Assembly (NCBI GenBank): GCA_963709185.1
Contig: CAVPVQ010000028.1
Location: 1 to 64,000 of the forward strand
Direction of reading: 5' to 3'
DNA from: Roseiarcus sp963709185
GTDB lineage: Bacteria; Pseudomonadota; Alphaproteobacteria; Rhizobiales; Beijerinckiaceae
Length of the DNA stretch: 64,000 bases
The notes beneath the pieces are model-generated. The model ran no database searches. It was given only the letters and a program-made list of their open reading frames with translations, and had not been told where the DNA came from. Position 1 is the first letter of the stretch, and the number at the start of each line of letters is the position of its first letter. A program made the translations under genes and the position numbers. Positions 8,479-16,892 of this stretch are shown here, piece by piece.

Positions 8479-8762
8479 CATCCTCTCCTCCCTGGACCGG
8501 CATTGACGCCGATATCTGGCCTTCCCGGCCGGCGACTTTGGCAGGTTCGCCGCCGGCGGCGCCGGAAACTGCGAGCGCGGGTTGAAGCGCAGTTCGAGCC
8601 TACAGGGCGGGCGAGCGATCTCCAAACGCGAAGCGGCGGCGCGCGCCTCCCGCGCAGCCGGAGACAAGCCGCCAGGCGACAGCGTAGACATGGCGCTCTT
8701 CATTTTCGGCCGGAACGCCAGCCAACCCCACACCCGAGCGCCCGGCGGGCAAAGGAGAAACC

Positions 8763-9524
8763 ATGCCGCTGTCACGTCGCGCCACTTTCAGCCTCGCCGC
8801 GGGATTGGCGTCCAGCCTGACGTTGCCGACATCGCCTTCGCGAGCAGCCGGGCGAAGCAATATCAAGGCCATCGCATTCGACGCCTTCGTCATCTTCGAT
8901 CCTCGCCCGATATTTGCGCGGGTGAACGAGCTGTTCCCGGACAACGGCCGCGAATTGGGCCGGATCTGGTTCAACAAGCAGTTTGAATATACGTGGTTGC
9001 GCACCGCCGCCGGTCGATATGTGGATTTCTGGCGGGTGAGCGAAGGCGCGCTGGTCTATGCGGCCGAGAGCCTCAAGCTGGAATTGGCGGCGCAAGAGCG
9101 CGAGCAGCTCATGCAAGCCTATTTGAATCTTCGCGCCTGGCCGGACGTCAGGGCGGCGCTGGACACCTGCAGGACAAACGGGATTCGCGTCGCTTTTCTC
9201 GCCAACCTGACCGACCACATGTTGAGGACGAACATGAAAAACGCGGGTCTCGACGGCCTGTTCGACTTCATTTTGACCACCGACCGCGCGCAGGTCTTCA
9301 AGCCGGATCCGAAGGCCTACCAGATGGCGGTGGATGCTTTCGGCTTGCCCAGGGAGCAGATCGCCTTCGCCGCCTTCGCCGGGTGGGACGCCGCCGGCGC
9401 GTCGTGGTTCGGCTTTCCCACGATATGGGTCAACCGTTCAGGCATGCCTGAGGAGAAGCTCGGCGCAGCTCCAACGGCGGCGACATCCGACATGTCGGGC
9501 GTTGCGAGCTTCGTGCTGTCCTGA
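8763..9524 (+). CDS. exported haloacid dehalogenase-like (HAD) protein
   Basis: 253 residues. The N-terminus MPLSRRATFSLAAGLASSL resembles a twin-arginine or Sec signal peptide, unusual for this family. From residue 34 it follows L-2-haloacid dehalogenase (type II) order: nucleophile Asp40 in AIAFDAFVIFD, cap domain, motif II region RVAFLANLTDHML (canonical enzymes have S-N here), Lys in QVFKPDPKAYQMA, and AFAGWDAAGASWFG where active enzymes have SSNAWD. The changed motif II and missing Ser/Asn positions make dehalogenase activity uncertain. Divergent from the Liv operon with a 280-base gap. Confidence 0.75.
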   Translation: MPLSRRATFSLAAGLASSLTLPTSPSRAAGRSNIKAIAFDAFVIFDPRPIFARVNELFPDNGRELGRIWFNKQFEYTWLRTAAGRYVDFWRVSEGALVYAAESLKLELAAQEREQLMQAYLNLRAWPDVRAALDTCRTNGIRVAFLANLTDHMLRTNMKNAGLDGLFDFILTTDRAQVFKPDPKAYQMAVDAFGLPREQIAFAAFAGWDAAGASWFGFPTIWVNRSGMPEEKLGAAPTAATSDMSGVASFVLS

Positions 9525-9620
9525 GCCCGCCTCGCTTGCGCGCGCGGCCGTCTGACCGGGACGCGGCGGCCAGCCGACGCGGTGGGTCGGCCGTCTTGAC
9601 CGCCGCCCCGCCAACGACAA

Positions 9621-9648
9621 AGGCCCTGGCGCGTGAGCGCCAGGGCCT
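9621..9648 (+). terminator. strong stem-loop, possible terminator
   Basis: Perfect 12-base arms AGGCCCTGGCGC / GCGCCAGGGCCT around loop GTGA, about 100 bases after the dehalogenase-like gene. On the plus strand it is not followed by a T-run; on the minus strand it is followed by TTTGT. Most of the interval 9525-9979 holds nothing else except the AT-richer leader of the next gene. Confidence 0.55.
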
Positions 9649-9979
9649 CGTTGAGAGATTCGATGTCCCGACAATCCCGCGCGGCCGGAGCAAACCAAAC
9701 CGCGCGGCCAAATCTTCTTAGCTCATCTCTATCGATCAATCAAGAAACTCAATAACCGGCGATGAATCACCGTTAACCGCGAATGCCGGGCGCCGCCATC
9801 GCCGAGAGCTCCACCGCCGGGTCAGGGGGTTGAATAGAATGAAAATAGAATTGCTTTCGTCGAATTCAATATTCATTGGCTATATCAGCGACATTTTCTT
9901 GGTTACATCCCGTTAACGAAGAACTTCCGCGTGCCGGCGGCGTTGCCTTGGGACGGGTTTATCTGTCCTGGAGGCACTC

Positions 9980-10633
9980 ATGACTGAAGTTCTGGGTATT
10001 CAAGCTGCGCCTGGCCGCCGGAACTGGTTGACGGCAAGCGCCCTCGCCGTTTCCTTCGTGATGATCGGCCCGGTTCAGGCCGCCAGCGTCAGCGCCAGCG
10101 TCGGCTCCGGGCACGCCAGCGTTGGCGCCGGCGCCAGCGGCGTGAGCGCGAACGCGGGGATTGGCGCCGGCGGCGCCAACGGCGCGAGCGGAACGGCGAG
10201 CGTCGGCGCCGGCGGCGCCAATGGCGCAAATGGAACCGCGAGCGTCGGCGTCGGCGGGGCCAACGGCGCGACTGGGACGGCGAGCGTCGGCGTCGGCGGC
10301 GCCAATGGCGCGAACGGCGCGGTCGGCGTTGGGGTCGGCGGCGATAGCGGAACCGGCGCGTCGGTTGGAATGGGCGTCGGCGGCGCAGTCGGTCCGGGCG
10401 GGACCACGGGCGTCGGCCCAGGCGGGACCGCGGGCGTCGGCTCCGGCGGCGACAGCGCGACCGGCGCCGCGTCCGGTTCGCCCGCCAACGGCCCGGGCGC
10501 CGCCACGGTCGGCGGCGGCCGTCTCGCCAACCTCGCGTTGCGGCGCCTCTGCCCGCGGATCCTCGCGGATTCCGGCGCCTACGACGACGATCTGGTCCGC
10601 CTCTGCGAACTCGCCCGCCAACGCCGGATGTGA
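9980..10633 (+). CDS. exported Gly/Ala-rich repeat protein
   Basis: 217 residues with a signal peptide (RRNWLTASALAVSFVMIGPVQA) and a low-complexity Gly/Ala/Val domain (about residues 40-165) containing four consecutive 14-residue units of form GGANGAxGTASVGv. A non-repetitive tail (RLANLALRRLCPRILADSG...LVRLCELAR) has two Cys and looks like a conserved terminal module. The start is supported by ctggaggcactc. Probably a secreted or surface protein of structural type; I do not recognise a named family. Confidence 0.75.
   Translation: MTEVLGIQAAPGRRNWLTASALAVSFVMIGPVQAASVSASVGSGHASVGAGASGVSANAGIGAGGANGASGTASVGAGGANGANGTASVGVGGANGATGTASVGVGGANGANGAVGVGVGGDSGTGASVGMGVGGAVGPGGTTGVGPGGTAGVGSGGDSATGAASGSPANGPGAATVGGGRLANLALRRLCPRILADSGAYDDDLVRLCELARQRRM
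10169..10336 (+). repeat. four tandem 42-base repeats inside the Gly-rich gene
   Basis: The units encode residues 64-119 as GGANGASGTASVGA, GGANGANGTASVGV, GGANGATGTASVGV and GGANGANGAVGVGV. Conservation is strongest at Gly and Asn, so unit number could vary between strains by slippage or recombination. Confidence 0.8.
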
Positions 10634-10761
10634 GCGCCGAGGAGGCGAGCGAACTCAGGCCGAAAGCGGCCGGCGGGAAGGCGGAACGCGCCCCGCCGGC
10701 CATTGCGCCGCCCCGCGTCGGCCTCGCAAGGCGGCGTCGGGTTCAGCAGGCCGCCGGCAAG

Positions 10762-11121
10762 TCAGCGCACGGTGATGGCGAAAATCTCGGCGTGGCCATG
10801 GCCTCGCGGAAAGGTCAACCGATCGACGCCGACAAAGCCGGGGGCGGGCGTGTACCAGACTTCCCGCGTGATCACGTTCGCAAGTCCGCATCGGGTCCCC
10901 GTCGATTCCTTGAACGCAACCGTTCCATGTTCGACGAAAGCGGTTCTCGAAAACGGGTAGCGGATTCTCCCCGTGCAGCTGGCGAACGTCCAGATATGGG
11001 TGGACACGCCGGCGGCGACGGTGCGCTCGACATAGGTGCGATACGCCGCCGCCGTCGCGAATTGAACCGTCGCAAACAACGCGGCGACCGACAGAGCGGC
11101 CAGAGCACTCTTCGATCTCAT
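10762..11121 (-). CDS. exported hypothetical protein
   Basis: 119 residues with a clear signal peptide (MRSKSALAALSVAALFATVQFATA) and a small beta-rich domain containing two Cys (FASCTGRIRYPFSRTAF and STGTRCGLANVITREVWYTPAPGFVGVDRLTF). The PAPGFVGVDRLTF pattern resembles short bacterial Ig-like or cadherin-like strands. The start at 11121 is preceded by ggggtcag. An upstream in-frame ATG is less likely because it lacks a signal-peptide start. Periplasmic or secreted; function unknown. Convergent with the Gly-rich gene. Confidence 0.72.
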   Translation of the reverse strand: MRSKSALAALSVAALFATVQFATAAAYRTYVERTVAAGVSTHIWTFASCTGRIRYPFSRTAFVEHGTVAFKESTGTRCGLANVITREVWYTPAPGFVGVDRLTFPRGHGHAEIFAITVR

Positions 11122-11273
11122 CGCTGACCCCTTACCTCTGGTGTTGGCGTTCGGATTGCTCGCGGGAGCGGCGGATGCGCCGCTCGCCCCGGCCAACGCG
11201 TCATTTTCGCTATGCGCCCAGAAATATCATCGGCCGCCGTCGTGAATCAATCCGCCGCGCCGCCTCGCGCAAG

Positions 11274-12111
11274 TCACGACCTCGCGACCGCGCCCCACAC
11301 CGCCTCGACCCGCGTCTTCATCATCAGCGCCTCGCGCCAGCGATCGGTCGCGTCGTTTCCGTCGGGGCCGGTGATCGCATAGGGCTTCGGCCCGAGTTCG
11401 CAGGTGAACGCCGAGATCGTCGTGCGGGCCGGCGCGCTTGCGCCAGCTCGCGAAACCGTATTCCCACCAGCCGAGGAACAGATCGAGCCACATCTGGTGC
11501 TGCGGAAACGAGATTTCGATCTGCACCTGCTCGCGGCTCGCCACCCGGCCGTGGAACGCCCAGGAATTGTCGAGGATGCGATGGATCATCGCGTGGTTCT
11601 CATCGGACACCGGCCAGGCGAATTCGCGCCCGACCAGAAAATGCGAGAGATCGGCGAGCAATTTCAGATCGGGAAAGCATTCCAGCAAGTCCAGCGTGAA
11701 ATAGAGGTCGGTGGTCATGCGGTCGCGGTGCGTCTCGATCAGCACCGGAAAACCCACCTGTTCCGCGAGGCGCCGCCACCCTTCCAGCAGCGGAATGCAC
11801 TCGGCGAGCCGGCGCGGGCGGACGTCCGGCTGGATGTCGAGGTGATGGACGCCGAATTCGGCGCAGATGTCGAGAACCGGCTTCAGATCATCGACGGTTT
11901 TGGGAAAGCACTGGCCTTCGGCCTGCATGCCGCGCGGCTTGAGCAGGCCGGTCAGCCGTCGCACGAACTCGCGATCGCGAAAGTCGGCGCTGACCCCGGC
12001 GAAACCGGCCTGCGCGATCATTTCGACATTCTCCTCCAGCGTGCGCTCGACGCCGTCGCTCTCCCGGCGCTCCATCGCCCACAGAGACTGGAACACGAGA
12101 AGCTTCTGCAT
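11274..12111 (-). CDS. sugar phosphate isomerase/epimerase-like protein, frameshifted
   Basis: The N-terminal 230 residues follow the xylose-isomerase-like TIM-barrel family: LEENVEMIAQAGFAGVSADF, HHLDIQPDVRP, VLIETHRDRMTTDLYFTLDLLE, LLADLSHFLVGREF, HGRVASREQVQIE. These contain the usual metal-site Glu, His and Asp positions. After WRKRA the frame is shifted by one extra base near 11440. Ignoring it gives TTISAFTCELGPKPYAITG and a natural stop at 11274-11276, the expected end for this family. As read, the shifted frame runs to 11227 as Arg-rich sequence. Substrate unknown; probably one metal-dependent sugar or keto-acid isomerase. Confidence 0.7.
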
Positions 12112-12186
12112 GGCGGCGGCCTCGGAGGAAGATCGCTCATGTGATCGGCGACGAAGGGCGATGTAAACAGGCGGGGACGACAGCGA

Positions 12187-13155
12187 TCAACGGGCCGGCG
12201 AATCCACGGTGAGCACGATGCGCCGGCTGCTGTCGCCGTCGGCCCACGCCTGTTCGACGTCCGACAACGGAACGGCCTTGGCGGCGATCTGGAAGCCGGA
12301 AGGGACGGTCGCCCGCAGCACCCCGCCGATCGCGTTGACGAGCCGCTCGACGGGGACGCTGCCGACGCCGCTGCCCATCAGCGTGATCGCCTTGGCGCGC
12401 AGCGCCGCGCTGGGCAGCGTGATGTCGGCGCCGCTCATCGACCCGACCTGCACGAACCGCATCGGCGTCGCGTCCCTTCCAGCCTTGGCCGCGGCGATCA
12501 GCAGCGCCTCGGCGCTCGGACCCCAGAGATAGTCGACCACCACATCGATCCCCGCCGCGAACTGTTCCGCGAAAGCGCTTTCCTGCGCTGCCGGGTCCTC
12601 GACCAGCGGGATCGTCACGTCGGCGCCAAGCGCGGCAAGCGATTTCAGCGCCTCGCGATTGCGGCCGGTCGCGATGACCTTCGCCGCGCCAAGATGCCTG
12701 GCGATCTGCACTGCCAGCCGGCCCGCCGTCCCCGTCGCGCCGTTGACCAGCACCGTCTCGCCGGCGCGCAGCTTCGCGCGCTCCTCGAAGGCCGCCCACG
12801 ACGACATGCCGGGATTGGCGATCGCCGCGGCGGTCACGTCGTCAAGGCCGTCCGGTACGGCCACGCAATGCGCCGGAGCCGCGACGGTCTGTTCGGCCAT
12901 GCTGCCGTAGGGCGCCCTCGGCAGCACGAAATAGATCCGGCGCCCGTCCTCGAGCCTGCCCACGCCGTCGACCCCCACTACGAAAGGAAACTGAGCCGAG
13001 GCGCTGTAATGCGCGCCGGACGCCCGGCCCTTCACAAGCGGACTGATCGCGGCGGCCGCCACGGCGATCCGCTGCTCGCCGGGGCCGACGACCGGCGCGC
13101 CGAACTCGCCATAGACCGGCGTCTGCCCGGCGCTCCGAACGATCGCAGCTTTCAT
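12187..13155 (-). CDS. zinc-independent MDR quinone oxidoreductase-like
   Basis: 322 residues of the medium-chain dehydrogenase/reductase superfamily, quinone-oxidoreductase type. It has the N-terminal GroES-like fold, then GETVLVNGATGTAGRLAVQIARHLGA (Rossmann NADPH motif at about residues 135-160) and IDVVVDYLWG. The catalytic-zinc ligands Cys and His of alcohol dehydrogenases are not visible at the expected places. Likely an NADPH-dependent reductase of quinones or enals; the exact substrate is unclear. It stands 75 bases upstream of the isomerase-like gene on the same strand. Confidence 0.82.
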   Translation of the reverse strand: MKAAIVRSAGQTPVYGEFGAPVVGPGEQRIAVAAAAISPLVKGRASGAHYSASAQFPFVVGVDGVGRLEDGRRIYFVLPRAPYGSMAEQTVAAPAHCVAVPDGLDDVTAAAIANPGMSSWAAFEERAKLRAGETVLVNGATGTAGRLAVQIARHLGAAKVIATGRNREALKSLAALGADVTIPLVEDPAAQESAFAEQFAAGIDVVVDYLWGPSAEALLIAAAKAGRDATPMRFVQVGSMSGADITLPSAALRAKAITLMGSGVGSVPVERLVNAIGGVLRATVPSGFQIAAKAVPLSDVEQAWADGDSSRRIVLTVDSPAR

Positions 13156-13287
13156 TGGATGTGTTCCTTGTCGCTTCCCGTTGGATTATTGGGATGGAGT
13201 CGGGTCCCGATCAAGGGCGCCGGTTCGCCGCTTTTCGGGCCTGCCGTTTGTCGATAGAAATAAAGGCCCCGAGGCGGCGAGTCCAAA

Positions 13288-14004
13288 ATGGCGAGCGCAG
13301 TTGAAATTCGGTTGGAGCTCGAAAACGCCAACCTCCGGCAACTGCTGGAACAGGCAGGTATAGACGCCGCGCAACACCAGGTCGCCGAAAGGCTCCAACG
13401 AGTCATCCTGCAGGAGCTGCACCATCGCGTCAAAAACACCTTGGCGATCGTGCACTCGATATCGAACCAAAGTCTGCGGTCTTCGACCGATTTGCGACAG
13501 GCCGAATTGGCGATCTCGAGTCGCATATTGGCGCTGGGGCGCGTGCACGATCTGCTTCTCCAAACGAGTTGGGGCGGCTCGAAGCTGGGGGCCCTCCTGA
13601 AGACAGCCATCGAGCCATTCGACACGCCGGGTGCAGAGCAGTTCGTGCTTCACCCCGCGGAGATTGAAATCAGCCCTGGCGCGGCGCTCCCGCTGGTCAT
13701 GACGATCAATGAGCTCTGCACAAATGCGGTCAAATACGGTGCGCTCTCGGCGCCGGAGGGGCGGATAGAAATTGCGACCAAGATTGACGAGGACCAAGAA
13801 CGGCTTCGACTTACCTGGACTGAGCGCGACGGGCCGCCAGTTCAACCTCCGACGCGCCGCAGCTTTGGAATGCAGCTCATCGAAATCGGCTTCGTCGGCC
13901 AGCTCTCCGGTAAGGCCAACGTCTCATTCGATCCCGCCGGCGTCGTGTGTTCGTTCGATATTCCTCTGGTGTCGATCCAGATCAAGCCGTCGACAACGGG
14001 ATGA
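13288..14004 (+). CDS. HWE-family sensor histidine kinase, soluble
   Basis: 238 residues without transmembrane segments. An N-terminal coiled-coil-like helix (residues 3-35) leads into the phosphoacceptor motif LQELHHRVKNTLA (His45/46), the ATP-site N-box MTINELCTNAVKYGAL and WTERDGP near 180, which is the W-x-E of HWE kinases; SFGMQLIE follows. There is no sensory domain, so it may act on a partner protein or be a cytosolic component of a stress or light response, as for many alphaproteobacterial HWE kinases. The general-stress genes phyR and nepR are not adjacent. Confidence 0.85.
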   Translation: MASAVEIRLELENANLRQLLEQAGIDAAQHQVAERLQRVILQELHHRVKNTLAIVHSISNQSLRSSTDLRQAELAISSRILALGRVHDLLLQTSWGGSKLGALLKTAIEPFDTPGAEQFVLHPAEIEISPGAALPLVMTINELCTNAVKYGALSAPEGRIEIATKIDEDQERLRLTWTERDGPPVQPPTRRSFGMQLIEIGFVGQLSGKANVSFDPAGVVCSFDIPLVSIQIKPSTTG

Positions 14005-14068
14005 CGCCGACATCCCTTCCTCGGCGGCGGCCTCGCGTTCGCCTTCTGTTTCCGCTACGCTTGGCGGC

Positions 14069-14254
14069 ATGGATCAAAGAATGACCGCCTTGGAGCGCGC
14101 GTTTCAATTGGCGAAGTCGGGACAAGTGGCGACTGTCACGGAACTGAAGACCACGCTCAAGCGCGAAGGCTTCGACGCCCTTCAGTTGGAGGGTGCGTCT
14201 CTCATGCGACAATTGCGCGGGCTGATCGAAGTAGCCCTCGTTGCCGCGCGGTAG
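14069..14254 (+). CDS. small conserved hypothetical protein
   Basis: 61 residues (MDQRMTALERAFQLAKSGQVATVTELKTTLKREGF...). The pattern of a helix, a Gly turn and then TLKREGFDALQLEG resembles short helix-turn proteins widespread in Rhizobiales. No function is known to me. It follows the HWE kinase by 64 bases on the same strand. No strong ribosome-binding site is evident. Confidence 0.6.
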   Translation: MDQRMTALERAFQLAKSGQVATVTELKTTLKREGFDALQLEGASLMRQLRGLIEVALVAAR

Positions 14255-14272
14255 TCGAATCTTGAGGTCATG

Positions 14273-14622
14273 GTGGAGGCGCCTCGCTCGACGGCGCGCG
14301 CATCATCGGCCGAAAGACGCTCGCCTTGATGCACGCCAACGTGCTGCCGACGACGCTGCCGCCGATCGACATCGGCGGCGTGCCTCGCCCGGCTACGGCT
14401 TCGGATTGGGCTCCCGCGTCGCGCTCGACGTCGCGCCCGGCTCGGTCGCCCAATTCTGATGGTCGGGCGCCGCCAAGACCTTTTTGCCGGGTGGATCCGG
14501 TGGAGCAGGTCGTCGGCCTGTTCATGACGCAATCGATGATGAGCTTCGACCTTCCCGAACTCGAACTCTGCGCGCTGGCGTATCAGGCCGTCGTCGATTG
14601 GGGCGCGCTTCGGCAAAATTGA
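14273..14622 (+). pseudogene. C-terminal relic of a serine beta-lactamase-like hydrolase
   Basis: Translated in pieces, the DNA reads SLDGARIIGRKTLALMHANVLP, then a Gly-rich segment in another frame (PGYGFGLGSRVALDV), an in-frame stop, and VEQVVGLFMTQSMMSFDLPELELCALAYQAVVD in a third frame. This order matches the C-terminal third of class C beta-lactamase/esterase-like serine hydrolases. The catalytic N-terminal part (SxxK, YxN) is absent. The relic is flanked on the right by an intergenic inverted repeat. Confidence 0.6.
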
Positions 14623-14635
14623 GTGAGCGCCGGCC

Positions 14636-14768
14636 TTCACCTTCCCCCCTTGTGGGGGAAGGCCGGGATAGGGGGTCGCGCCGACGTGACGGAAAAGAAG
14701 TTGCGCCTCAACGTGAGAGGGCAATGCGACCGCCCTCGCTAACCCTCCCCCACAAGGGCGGAGGGAAT
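14636..14768. repeat. REP-like intergenic inverted repeat
   Basis: CCCTTGTGGGGG near 14648 is matched in reverse by CCCCCACAAGGG near 14748, with surrounding partial complementarity (ccttcccc..., ...ggagggaa). Palindromic units of this kind commonly occur between genes in high-GC alphaproteobacteria. No gene is visible from 14623 to 14937. Confidence 0.55.
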
Positions 14769-14937
14769 ATCGGCGCGGTTCCAATGCCTTTCAAATTGTA
14801 TGACGCGCTCCACCAGGAAGCGTGGCCCAGAGATTTCCCATGGGCTCGGAAGGCGAGGCCAGGCAAGGCCTCGCCCCTGGCCGCCTCCGGCGGCGGCGCG
14901 CCGCCTTTGCAAGCAGCGCGCTGGCGCGGCCCGGCGA

Positions 14938-16620
14938 TCAGAAGATGATGCTGCCGGTGGTGAGCGCCCCGATGGTGGTCGTGTGCACCGACAGCGTCAG
15001 ATTGGTCGCCGCGTCGAACGTCCCCGCGGTTTGCTCGACAGAGACGGTGCTGATGTGATGGTTGCTGGCGGGTTGAGTGATCACGATGTTGGCGGCCGTC
15101 ACGTCCAGGGCCGAAAAATCCAGCATGTCGACGCCCGCCTTGAACCCGTTGATGGTGTCCCTGCTGGTCGACGTGCTGGACGCAAACGACGTGAAGACGA
15201 AGGTGTCCTGGCTGCCCGCGCCGACGCCGGCGTCCATTACAGTGCCCGCGCCGCCCGGCGTGATGGTGTCGACGCCGTTGTCGCAGATCAGCGTATCGGC
15301 GCCGCTGGAGCCGATCACGTTGGGCACGTTCCGGATGTAGTCCTCGAAGGTGAGAGCGGCTTCCGGTGCGGTATTGGCGTTGGGGGTCGAGCACGTCCAG
15401 GCTTGCCCGGTCAGGAGGTTGACAAAAACGCTGTGCGCGCCGCCGCCGAGCGAGGCGTAGCTCAAGGTGTTGTTCTGGTCGCCCGCGACATCCGACATTT
15501 TCGACAGGCGGCCGTTGATGTGATTGATGCCGCCGTTGGCGTCGCCGCTGTCGAAGGTGACATAGGCGCCGTCGCCGATCAGCCAGTTGTTTCCGCCGGC
15601 GCCGTCGAGCGTCGTCATGGCGGCGTTGTTGGCGGCGGCCAGCGTCGGGCTGGCCTGCAGCCTGTCGTTGCCCGCTCCGCCGACCACCACATCGCCGGTC
15701 TCGCCGGCGATCACCGTGGCGCCGCCGTCGCCGCAGTCGATCTCTCCGGTGATCACGCCGCGCCCGGAATTGAGGGACGCGTTGGTCGCCCCGAAGAAGC
15801 CGACCTCACCGTTGATCACCCCCGTGTTGACGATCGAATCACCCGCGCCGCCAAGACTGACGTCGCCGTCGAGCGTCCCGGAGTTGTTCAGGGAGGCGTT
15901 GGAGCCTTCAAGATCGATCGCGCCGCCGACGATGCCGCCGATGATCGTCCCTTGATTGGCGATCGAGGAATTGCTCGCCTGAAGGGTGACCCCGCCGGTG
16001 ATCGTGCCGACATTGACCAGACTGACGAGGGTCGTGGAATCGCCAAAAACCGCGGCGTCGGCGGTGGTGGTGACGAGGGCGCCGTAATTGTTGATCTGGG
16101 CAAAATGGCCGCCGGTTTCGGATATCGCGTCCGTGCTGCCCGCGATGGTTCCGTAATTGTCGATGTAATTGAGGTCGTTCGTATTGAAGTCGGCATCACT
16201 TACGCCGACGGTCGCATCGATCGTGCCGTAGTTGCGGATCGCGCCGCTGCTGCCGGCGACGCCAACGATTATGCCATCGCCGCTCTCATCGGCGATGATC
16301 TGTCCGGAATTGCTGATGTCGTAGAGACCATTCTCGACTTCGACGCCGGCCCCCCCTCCGCCGTAGTCCGACACCACGCCCGTCTGGCCGATCTGGATGT
16401 CCGTGGTCTGGCCCGCCGCTCCAGTGAAAAAAACCGCGTCATTGGCGGTGACCGACCCGTATATTTCCGCATTGCCAAAGAAATTGTCTTTGATCCCGAA
16501 ATTGTCCACATTGGTTTCGGTCAAGACCACTTGCGGCGCGACATAGACGAAGTCGCCCGCCCCCATGTCCTCCAGATCGGCGGCGCCTGTGGTCTCGGAA
16601 GTCGGGAAATAATCAGCCAT
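14938..16620 (-). CDS. RTX/serralysin-type repeat protein, probable secreted adhesin
   Basis: 560 residues, Asn/Gly/Thr/Asp-rich and low in Lys/Arg. Residues 1-350 are short beta-solenoid-like turns (NYGTIDAT, NQGTIIGG, NNSGTLDGD, NTGVINGE), as in pectate-lyase-like adhesins. Residues 350-500 carry RTX-like turns (VVGGAGNDRLQ, DGAGGNNWLIGDG, GSSGADTLICDNG), and the region QDTFVFTSFAS...RDTINGFKAGVDMLDFSAL resembles the C-terminal domain of serralysin-type substrates of type I secretion. ATG 16620 is preceded by ggaggag. No signal peptide, and no type I exporter genes in the window. Likely surface or extracellular. Confidence 0.75.
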   Translation of the reverse strand: MADYFPTSETTGAADLEDMGAGDFVYVAPQVVLTETNVDNFGIKDNFFGNAEIYGSVTANDAVFFTGAAGQTTDIQIGQTGVVSDYGGGGAGVEVENGLYDISNSGQIIADESGDGIIVGVAGSSGAIRNYGTIDATVGVSDADFNTNDLNYIDNYGTIAGSTDAISETGGHFAQINNYGALVTTTADAAVFGDSTTLVSLVNVGTITGGVTLQASNSSIANQGTIIGGIVGGAIDLEGSNASLNNSGTLDGDVSLGGAGDSIVNTGVINGEVGFFGATNASLNSGRGVITGEIDCGDGGATVIAGETGDVVVGGAGNDRLQASPTLAAANNAAMTTLDGAGGNNWLIGDGAYVTFDSGDANGGINHINGRLSKMSDVAGDQNNTLSYASLGGGAHSVFVNLLTGQAWTCSTPNANTAPEAALTFEDYIRNVPNVIGSSGADTLICDNGVDTITPGGAGTVMDAGVGAGSQDTFVFTSFASSTSTSRDTINGFKAGVDMLDFSALDVTAANIVITQPASNHHISTVSVEQTAGTFDAATNLTLSVHTTTIGALTTGSIIF

Positions 16621-16691
16621 TGAGAGCTCCTCCGGTTGAAGTCGCGGGCGGTCGAATTTTTTCGGGGAGGTTGCGCCAGCAACACAAATCG

Positions 16692-16717
16692 GCTGGCCGT
16701 CGTTCACGACGGCCAGC
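16692..16717. terminator. perfect stem-loop between two minus-strand genes
   Basis: Arms GCTGGCCGTCGT and ACGACGGCCAGC separated by two bases. Reading on the minus strand, it is followed by CCGATTTGTGTT, so it may terminate the Gly/Trp-rich protein gene (16893-17543) ahead of the RTX-like gene. The rest of the 270-base gap holds nothing else. Confidence 0.5.
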
Positions 16718-16892
16718 GGCGTACATTTTCAATCGAACTGAATTTTCTCGGAAACCCCCCGCTCGCCAATCTGGCCTATTCCCCGGCTCCCGACAAGCCG
16801 GCGCCGTTGGGGCAGGTTACGCAGGGTTGCGGCGCGCTACAGGGCGACCGGGACAGTTTCACTCAGTTCCCAACAGCCGCGCCTGAGCAGCG

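Noticed and set aside
14636..14768. Intrinsic terminator or CRISPR-like repeat
   Set aside because: Arms are about 100 bases apart and the sequence type is that of an intergenic REP-like block; only one pair exists.
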